From assembly GCF_013387485.1 (NCBI RefSeq), contig NZ_JABBXB010000015.1, positions 1 to 56,228 of the forward strand: a stretch of 56,228 nt of DNA. The letters run 5' to 3'. Under the pieces are notes generated by a model, which ran no database searches, had not been told where the DNA came from, and saw only the letters and a program-made list of their open reading frames with translations. How positions within the stretch are numbered: the first letter of the stretch is position 1; each line of letters begins with the position of its first letter. Below, in pieces: positions 51,128-56,228 of the stretch. Source of the DNA: Stenotrophomonas sp. SAM-B (GTDB taxonomy: Bacteria; Pseudomonadota; Gammaproteobacteria; Xanthomonadales; Xanthomonadaceae). Both the position numbers and the translations under genes were made by a program.

Positions 51128-51703
51128 ATGAGTGCACGTCATTCCGATGCGCCGCAGCGCGTCGTGGCTGCGGCCGCGGAAATGCTGGCCACCTACGGAC
51201 TCAATGCCTCCAGCGTCCGTGAGGTCGCCAAGCGCGCGCAGGCGCCGTTCGGCTCCACCTACCACCACTTTCCCGGCGGCAAGCAGCAGGTCCTGGCCGA
51301 AGCCACGACCTTGGCGGGCACCAAGGTAGATGCGCTGCTCGATACCTGCCTGCAGGGAGCGGCCCCCGACGGGCTGTCCTTGTTCCTGGCGGCGTGGCGC
51401 GAGCGCCTGATCCGCTCGGCGTTCCATGTCGGCTGCCCGGTGCTCGCGGCGGCGGTCGAAGAGCCGATCGACGATGCACCCGATGATGCACGGCGGGCCG
51501 CGGCCGAGGTATTCGCGCGCTGGGAAGCCCGTCTGACCGAAGCGTTGAGTCGCGGTGGCCGCTCGCCCGAGCAGGCCAACGGCATGGCCACCATGATCAT
51601 CGCCAGCATCGAGGGCGCGGTGGCGATGAGCCGGGCCACGCGCGACATCGGCCCGTTCGATCGCGTCGCAGCGCAGCTTGTTTCCCTGGTCGCTGATCGC
51701 TGA
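51128..51703 (+). CDS. TetR-family regulator (LmrA/YxaF-like)
   Basis: This 191-residue protein has the TetR helix-turn-helix at about residues 20-62 (LNASSVREVAKRAQAPFGSTYHHFPGGKQQVLAEA). The C-terminal domain with FHVGCPVLAAAVEE and MIIASIEGAVAMSRATRD resembles the LmrA/YxaF subgroup. AAGGAG eight bases before the ATG supports the start. It is divergent from the thioesterase gene and probably represses it and itself through the intervening palindrome. The ligand may be a lipid or drug, which is inference. Confidence 0.9.
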   Translation: MSARHSDAPQRVVAAAAEMLATYGLNASSVREVAKRAQAPFGSTYHHFPGGKQQVLAEATTLAGTKVDALLDTCLQGAAPDGLSLFLAAWRERLIRSAFHVGCPVLAAAVEEPIDDAPDDARRAAAEVFARWEARLTEALSRGGRSPEQANGMATMIIASIEGAVAMSRATRDIGPFDRVAAQLVSLVADR

Positions 51704-51737
51704 GACTGTCGGCCTGCTTCAACCGGAGTGCCGCGCT

Positions 51738-52523
51738 TTGACCGCCTTGATCCGTTCCACCGTGTTCGCCGCGACGCTCGCCGCGTGCGTCCTGCATCCG
51801 AGTGCGCACGCGCAGGAATCGCCTGCGACCAATCCGCTGTATCGGGTGCCTGCCGACCAGGCGACGCCCACGCAGATCGCGGAGATGCAGCAGCGCCTGC
51901 TGGACTGGCCGCAGCTGCAGCGTTACCACGCCGAGAACGCCGCATTGGCGCCCGTCGCGCCGGGGACGAAGCGCGTGGTGTTCTACGGTGACTCGATCAC
52001 CGAAGGTTGGGGATCGACCGGCAGCGAGCGTTTCTTCCCGGGCAAGCCCTACGTCAACCGGGGTATTTCCGGGCAGACCACGGCACAGATGCTGCTGCGC
52101 TTCCAGCAGGACGTCATCGCACTGAAGCCGGCGCTGGTCGTGATCCTCGCCGGCACCAACGATATCGCCGGCAATACCGGGCCGACCACGCAGGCGATGA
52201 TCGAAGACAACCTGCATGCGATGGTGGAACTGGCGCAGGCGCACAACATCCGCATCGTGCTGGCCTCGGTGCTGCCGGTGAGCGATTACCCGTGGCAACC
52301 CGGCGTGCAGCCCGCGGGCAAAGTGACGGCGCTCAATCGGGCGCTGCGTGCTTACGCGGAGGAGCAGGGTCTGGTCTATCTGGATTACCACACGGCCATG
52401 ACCAACAAAGACGGCGGGCTCGACCCGGAACTGGCCGCCGATGGCGTGCATCCCACGCCGGCCGGTTACGCGAAGATGATGCCGTTGGCCGAGAGCGCTA
52501 TCGCCAAGGCACTGACGCGCTGA
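51738..52523 (+). CDS. Secreted GDSL-family esterase/lipase
   Basis: This SGNH hydrolase (261 residues from TTG 51738) has block I FYGDSITEGW with the catalytic Ser, block II Gly in NRGISGQTTAQML, block III VILAGTNDIAGN with Asn, and block V DGVHPTPAGY with Asp and His. The N-terminal signal ALIRSTVFAATLAACVLHPSAHAQ could be cut by signal peptidase I after AHA or be a lipoprotein signal (LAAC). The start is uncertain: TTG 51738 has GGAG ten bases upstream and gives a clean signal, while ATG 51678 would overlap the TetR gene by 26 bases. Confidence 0.85.
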   Translation: MTALIRSTVFAATLAACVLHPSAHAQESPATNPLYRVPADQATPTQIAEMQQRLLDWPQLQRYHAENAALAPVAPGTKRVVFYGDSITEGWGSTGSERFFPGKPYVNRGISGQTTAQMLLRFQQDVIALKPALVVILAGTNDIAGNTGPTTQAMIEDNLHAMVELAQAHNIRIVLASVLPVSDYPWQPGVQPAGKVTALNRALRAYAEEQGLVYLDYHTAMTNKDGGLDPELAADGVHPTPAGYAKMMPLAESAIAKALTR

Positions 52524-52571
52524 TTCCGGGTTTCAGCCCACGCGTCCAGCCCCGGTGCAACGACGTCGACG

Positions 52572-54704
52572 TCAGTCAAAGCGCCAGCGCACCCCGGCAT
52601 ACACACCGCGCCCATCACCCGGCGTCGATCGCGCGACATCCTTGCCCGCATCGTCGTAGCCCGGGGTCACCGTGGCGGCATAGTGGCGGTCGCTCAGGTT
52701 GCGCAGTTCCGCCCAGGCCTGCCAGCGGCCACCGGGGGCGTCGTAGCCGATGCGGGTGCCGAAGATCACGTGGCTGTCGGCGGCCATGCTGTTGGCATAG
52801 TCGACGAACATTTTCGACGCGTACTCGGTGTTCAGCCCGGCGTAGAAGCCGGCCGGGTGGTCGTAGCGCAGCTCGGCCTGGTAGTAGTGGCGCGGCAGGC
52901 CGGGCAGGCGATTGCTACCGAAGCGTGCATCATCGCGGTAGCGGAAGTCGCTGAAGGTGTAGGCCTGGCGCAATGACAGCCGCCCGCCGACGCCCTGCCA
53001 CAGCGCACTGTCCAGGCCCGCTTCGATGCCACGGTGCACGGTCGGGCTGGCGTTGGATTCGGCGATGAACAGGTTCGGCACCGGCTGCACTTCCACGGTG
53101 AGCAGTTCGTGGTTGAGGCGCGCGTAGTAGCCGGTCAGCTCCCAGCGGCCGAGTGCGCTGTCGCCGCGCGCGCCGAGTTCCAGCGTGGTTGCGGTCTGGT
53201 TGTCCAGGTTCACCGGCGCGCGTTGGCGGTCGGTGGAGGCGCCATTGCCGGCGGCGAAGTACTGGTTCGATCCCCAGATCATCGACCACGGATGCGCCGG
53301 TTCCACCGAGCGGCTGAGGTTGCCGAACCATTGCGTCTGCGGCGTCTGCTGCCAGGTGAAGCCCAGCCGCGGCGCGTAATCCCACTGGCGCTCGGATAGT
53401 TTCTCCGCCGTCGCCGGCCAGGTGACCTGCACATCGCGGCGGGTGTGGATCAACGCCAGCCCGGTCTGCAGGCGCAGCGTGTCGCTCAGCGCCAGATCAT
53501 TGCCGACGTGCAGCACGCTGTCGGTGCCGTAATGCTCAAAGTCGCGGGTGTGCGTGCCGGCCGCGTACCCGTTGCTGGCGAAGCGCAGGGTCTCGCGCAC
53601 GTTGGCATCCAGATCGTGGGTGACGCGCAGGCCGATCGTGGTCACGCTGTCATGCCCGAACAGCGCGTGCCGGCGGCGGTAGTCGAGCGTGCCGTTGAGG
53701 TTGGCGTAGTCCAGCTGCTGGCGGTACAGACTCTCGTTCAAGTCCATCGGGTACGTGTGATAGACGAGGCCGGCCTGCAGCGACGAATCGTCATCGATGG
53801 TGTAGGTCGTGGTGTTGCCGATCCAGGTGCTGCCCGGCTGCGGGCGGCGCGCGTCGATCGCCAGGTTGGCTGGATTCGCCGCGCGTGGATCGTTGCGGAT
53901 CTGCGCGCGGGTCAGGCGCCCCGGGGTTTCGTGATCGGTTTCGCGGTAGCGCAGGAAGAAGCGCGTTTCGAGATCCGGGGTGAGCTGCCAGCCGAGGTTG
54001 GCCACCGCACCTTTGCCCTTGCCGGCCGCGTGCTGCTGATAGCCGTCGTACTCGGTATCGGTGTAGGCCAGGAAATAGTCGACAGCGTCGTGCACGCCGC
54101 CGACGCTGATGCCGCGCTTCTGGTAACCGCGTGCGCCGGCTTCGTAGTGCAGCTCCAGCCCGGGTGTATCGCGCCCGCTGCGGGTGGTGTAGTTGATCGC
54201 ACCGCCCAGCGCCAGGGCACCGCGCTCGAACCCGTTGGCACCGCGCAGGACCTCGACGCGGCTCAGCCACAGCGGCTCCAGCAGTTCGTACGGCGTGCCA
54301 CCCGGGCCGGTCAGCGGCAGGCCATCCAGCGAGACCGACAGGCCGGAGGCATGCGCACCCGGCGCGCGGTTGAGGCCCGAGCCGCGGACGGAAACCTTGA
54401 CGCCTTCATTGCCGGCGCTCTGCGCGCTGATGCCGGGCTGGTAGGCCAGCACATCGGCGGTACCGGCGACGCGGCCCTGGCCGACCTGGGTCATATCGAC
54501 GACGTTGCCTGCGCCGGGCACCCGGTCGAGTGCGCGGCGCGCAGCCTCGGTGGCATCGGCGGCGGTGACGTTGACCGCGTCCAGGGTGACGGCCTGGCCA
54601 GCAGGGGCGGCGCGGGCGGTGTCGGTGACGGCAAGGCTGGCCAGCAAGGCGGCGGCGAGCAGGGACAGGGCAGGGGCGGTGGAGCGATTCGGGAGGACAG
54701 TCAT
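52572..54704 (-). CDS. TonB-dependent outer-membrane receptor, siderophore type
   Basis: This 710-residue receptor has a signal peptide (ALSLLAAALLASLAVTDTARA), a plug domain (about 45-170; ADVLAYQPGISAQSAGNEGVKVSVRGSGLNRA, with the ring of Val-Arg-Gly) and a 22-strand barrel that ends in Trp-Arg-Phe-Asp (WRFD). RGANGFERGALALGGAINYTTRSG is the plug end seen in ferric-siderophore receptors. The TonB box is presumably LDAVNVTA (about 41-48). It imports an iron chelate or another large substrate; no fec-type sigma/anti-sigma genes are adjacent. The ATG lacks a clear Shine-Dalgarno. Confidence 0.92.
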   Translation of the reverse strand: MTVLPNRSTAPALSLLAAALLASLAVTDTARAAPAGQAVTLDAVNVTAADATEAARRALDRVPGAGNVVDMTQVGQGRVAGTADVLAYQPGISAQSAGNEGVKVSVRGSGLNRAPGAHASGLSVSLDGLPLTGPGGTPYELLEPLWLSRVEVLRGANGFERGALALGGAINYTTRSGRDTPGLELHYEAGARGYQKRGISVGGVHDAVDYFLAYTDTEYDGYQQHAAGKGKGAVANLGWQLTPDLETRFFLRYRETDHETPGRLTRAQIRNDPRAANPANLAIDARRPQPGSTWIGNTTTYTIDDDSSLQAGLVYHTYPMDLNESLYRQQLDYANLNGTLDYRRRHALFGHDSVTTIGLRVTHDLDANVRETLRFASNGYAAGTHTRDFEHYGTDSVLHVGNDLALSDTLRLQTGLALIHTRRDVQVTWPATAEKLSERQWDYAPRLGFTWQQTPQTQWFGNLSRSVEPAHPWSMIWGSNQYFAAGNGASTDRQRAPVNLDNQTATTLELGARGDSALGRWELTGYYARLNHELLTVEVQPVPNLFIAESNASPTVHRGIEAGLDSALWQGVGGRLSLRQAYTFSDFRYRDDARFGSNRLPGLPRHYYQAELRYDHPAGFYAGLNTEYASKMFVDYANSMAADSHVIFGTRIGYDAPGGRWQAWAELRNLSDRHYAATVTPGYDDAGKDVARSTPGDGRGVYAGVRWRFD

Positions 54705-54724
54705 TCGTGCGCGCTATCAGTGTC

Positions 54725-54785
54725 GACAGGGCGCGTGTTGGCGCGACACCCTGTCAACTTCATGTGGGGCGCGCAAGTTAACAGG
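54725..54785. promoter_or_regulatory. Overlapping alternative hairpins upstream of the TonB receptor
   Basis: GACAGGG (54725-54731) pairs with CCCTGTC (54749-54755), while CCTGTCAACTT (54750-54760) pairs with AAGTTAACAGG (54775-54785) with one mismatch. Both stems need the same CCTGTC segment, so they exclude each other. On the minus strand TTGACA (54757-54752) is an exact -35 match but no -10 box follows at the usual distance. It also marks where base composition changes. Confidence 0.4.
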
Positions 54786-54948
54786 ATGTGGGGGTGTTCG
54801 TCACCCTTGTGGGGCGTATGGGGAGGCTTGGGGGTCTTTCAGAGAAAGAAAAGGCGGTGCGATTCGCCACTTACATAGCAGAAGAACGGCGGCCAACATT
54901 TAGTCCTTACGCCGATCTCAAAGTGCTTTGGCAATGGATGTATGCAAC

Positions 54949-55398
54949 TCATTCCTTACTTCTTGCGCGCTCTTTTTTAACCTGAGGCGCAGCTATGAAT
55001 TGGCGGTGGTTCGAATCCCCGTATGCTTCAATTCTCGCTTTTACGACCTGTAGCTCGAGCAGCTCATCATGGAGGGGTTGAAGTTTTCTCCAGCGCTCAA
55101 AACCTGTCCAAGCCATCACCCAGCCAACGGCTAAAGGCAAAGTCAACAAGAAGAGGTAAAAGACCCTGTTGCTTGCCAAGATGTCGATCCTCTTTTCCAG
55201 CAGTTCCTTCATCTCCTGAACACTTTTGCCAGTCTTGTCCTCTAGGGCCAAGTACGTTTCGGCAATTGAAATGAGCTCTCTGTGCGCACTGTTGTAAGCA
55301 AAGATCATGGCGCCGACCGAAAAAACAATAAGTACTAGCCCGAAGGTCGCCATGAATTTGTGCAGATTGTCAGTTGGAACAGGAATGCTTGGCTGCAT
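54949..55398 (-). CDS. Membrane protein of unknown function with two helices
   Basis: This 149-residue protein has helices at about residues 15-36 (FMATFGLVLIVFSVGAMIFAYN) and 77-100 (VFYLFLLTLPLAVGWVMAWTG). Between them lies a charged helical segment (ETYLALEDKTGKSVQEMKELLEKRIDIL) that may be coiled coil, and the Lys/Arg-rich tail (VKKERARSKE) is probably cytoplasmic. ATG 55398 has AGAGGA five bases upstream and is preferred over an in-frame start 28 residues earlier. Codon use differs from the GC-rich core genes. No family recognised. Confidence 0.7.
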   Translation of the reverse strand: MQPSIPVPTDNLHKFMATFGLVLIVFSVGAMIFAYNSAHRELISIAETYLALEDKTGKSVQEMKELLEKRIDILASNRVFYLFLLTLPLAVGWVMAWTGFERWRKLQPLHDELLELQVVKARIEAYGDSNHRQFIAAPQVKKERARSKE

Positions 55399-55654
55399 TG
55401 AGGTCCTCTTCAATTTGCTGTGGAACCAAGACCTTAACGGAAGTAGAGGTGGCTTGCGCGCGAGTCGTGAGTTCGGTGGCATTTAGCCGCGACTACCTTG
55501 ATGGCTAGGGACGGCGATTGCCCACCTAGAGCGGGACCGGTGTCAAACACCTCTTTCATCAAGCAGAGAGTAGGGGAGGCAATCCCTCCGCTCGAGATGC
55601 TCGCCCGCCAGTCGCAGTGACGGGAGAGGAGGGCGAGCACCGCGCTGTTGCTGA

Positions 55655-55876
55655 TTACTTGATCTTTACGTCTTTACCTTCGCTTTCCATCAACTCGGCA
55701 AACTTAGCCCAGCTCAGGCGCTTCTTATTGACGGAATTTTTGGCGGGGACCCATTCGATGTTGCCCTTGCTGATCAACGCGGTCCCGAGCTTTCGTCCGT
55801 CCTTCTTGATCTCCAGTTCGACATCCTTGTGAAGCACAAACTTGGTCGAAAGATCCATGGTTACTTCATGAGCCAT
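55655..55876 (-). CDS. Small conserved-looking basic protein of unknown function
   Basis: This 73-residue protein is rich in lysine and has no signal. Its sequence, with VTMDLSTKFVLHKDVELEIKK and WVPAKNSVNKKRLSW, looks like a compact beta-type domain, and I recall similar small proteins on accessory islands, but no function is known to me. ATG 55876 is chosen over 55885 because AAGGA lies nine bases before it and touches the upstream ATG. No partner gene is clear in the window. Confidence 0.7.
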   Translation of the reverse strand: MAHEVTMDLSTKFVLHKDVELEIKKDGRKLGTALISKGNIEWVPAKNSVNKKRLSWAKFAELMESEGKDVKIK

Positions 55877-55885
55877 CTTTGGCAT

Positions 55886-56228
55886 TCCTTAGCAATTGAG
55901 TGCAGAAGAACAAAAGTCCTGACCAACATGTCGGGCCTGGACATGAGTGAAACGAGCTCTAGATATCGGCACGGCGTGGCTCGAACTTGAGCCTTACGTT
56001 GTGGGACTACGGCCTTGAAGCAAGCTATCCGTAAATACGCTTGGGTAACTGAGGTGACATTTCTGATGGCGCGTAGGGAGTCTGAGGTAGACCACTTGAA
56101 AGACAGTAGGTTGCTTGCCGAAGACCGCCTTCAGTGTTGATCACAAGCCGCTTTCTAGGGTCACATAGTCCGCTTACTCGGGATCAACGACGGCCCGATT
56201 GCCAGCCAGACGTCAGCCACGACAAGAA
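55886..56228. other. Right-edge stretch with no gene seen
   Basis: No open reading frame of useful length with a ribosome-binding site is visible on either strand and no repeat or RNA gene stands out. The sequence ends inside this stretch, so a gene could begin beyond it. Confidence 0.4.

Larger units (their letters stand above)
54786..56228. other. Lower-GC stretch, possible edge of an accessory region
   Basis: From about 54.8 kb to the window end base use changes markedly; for example 27 of 60 bases are G or C in 55141-55200, against about two thirds in the core. Genes become sparse and have no recognised function. No integrase, tRNA, insertion sequence or direct repeat defines a boundary within the window. 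The 54786-54948 and 55399-55654 gaps hold no convincing gene. Confidence 0.5.

Noticed and set aside
54750..54785. Inverted repeat with GTTAACA-like ends considered as an integron attC site
   Set aside because: The end sequences do not match the RYYYAAC/GTTRRRY consensus and there is no integrase or cassette array.
54788..54985. Plus-strand 65-codon frame at the start of the low-GC stretch
   Set aside because: No ribosome-binding site, overlaps the end of the opposite gene, and resembles no known protein.
55008..55018. GGTTCGAATCC, resembling a tRNA T-loop, considered as a tRNA fragment or attachment site
   Set aside because: The flanking stem has mismatches, no other tRNA arms are present, and it lies inside the minus-strand membrane-protein coding sequence.

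Overview
The window is a high-GC gammaproteobacterial chromosome segment, almost certainly from Stenotrophomonas (Xanthomonadaceae). Three signs point there: dispersed palindromic repeats that end in GTAG and look like SMAG elements, a GyrA carrying Gln at position 83, and xanthomonad-type gene content (NAD-type large glutamate dehydrogenase, smc-zipA followed by ligA, a kynurenine pathway leading to quinolinate). Most of it is ordinary, densely coded core genome. No rRNA, tRNA, insertion sequence, prophage or CRISPR array was seen.

Layout. 0.2-5.4 kb (minus): TetR regulator, periplasmic adaptor and RND pump form an operon that carries no outer-membrane channel gene. 5.7-10.7 kb (plus): the 180-kDa NAD-glutamate dehydrogenase, followed by a structured repeat and a terminator. 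11.0-12.8 kb (plus): NAD kinase and a 5'-nucleotidase. 12.9-22.5 kb (minus): a run of eleven closely spaced genes, asnS, two small unknowns, paiB-like, carbonic anhydrase, haaO, kynU, kmo, sbcB, DUF2461 and DUF2939. 22.6-24.5 kb (plus): iscA and rpsF-rpsR-rplI. 24.9-33.0 kb: smc, zipA and ligA on the plus strand, interrupted by a minus-strand, Tat-exported aminotransferase. 33.1-42.6 kb (plus): GNAT acetyltransferase-epmA, a DUF3011 protein, mtnA, gyrA, a PQQ glucose dehydrogenase and a small secreted protein. 42.7-43.8 kb (minus): an overlapping HipA-like kinase/DUF3037 pair. 43.9-54.7 kb: an S9 peptidase, a PlpD-type patatin autotransporter, a HAD phosphatase, a thioesterase divergent from a TetR gene, a GDSL esterase and a TonB-dependent receptor. 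54.8-56.2 kb: a lower-GC stretch with two small unknown genes, which looks like the edge of an accessory region.

Links between genes. NAD metabolism recurs: a NAD-consuming dehydrogenase, NAD kinase, a nucleotidase and three kynurenine-pathway enzymes lie within 14 kb. The most intriguing candidate system is the HipA-like kinase/DUF3037 pair, whose function I do not know. The most unusual sequence-level signal is that GTAG/CTAG ends of SMAG or SMAG-like repeats supply the TAG stop codons of several genes. A second is that two genes (the RND regulator and mtnA) have a -10 box placed so that transcription would begin at the start codon, predicting leaderless mRNAs.
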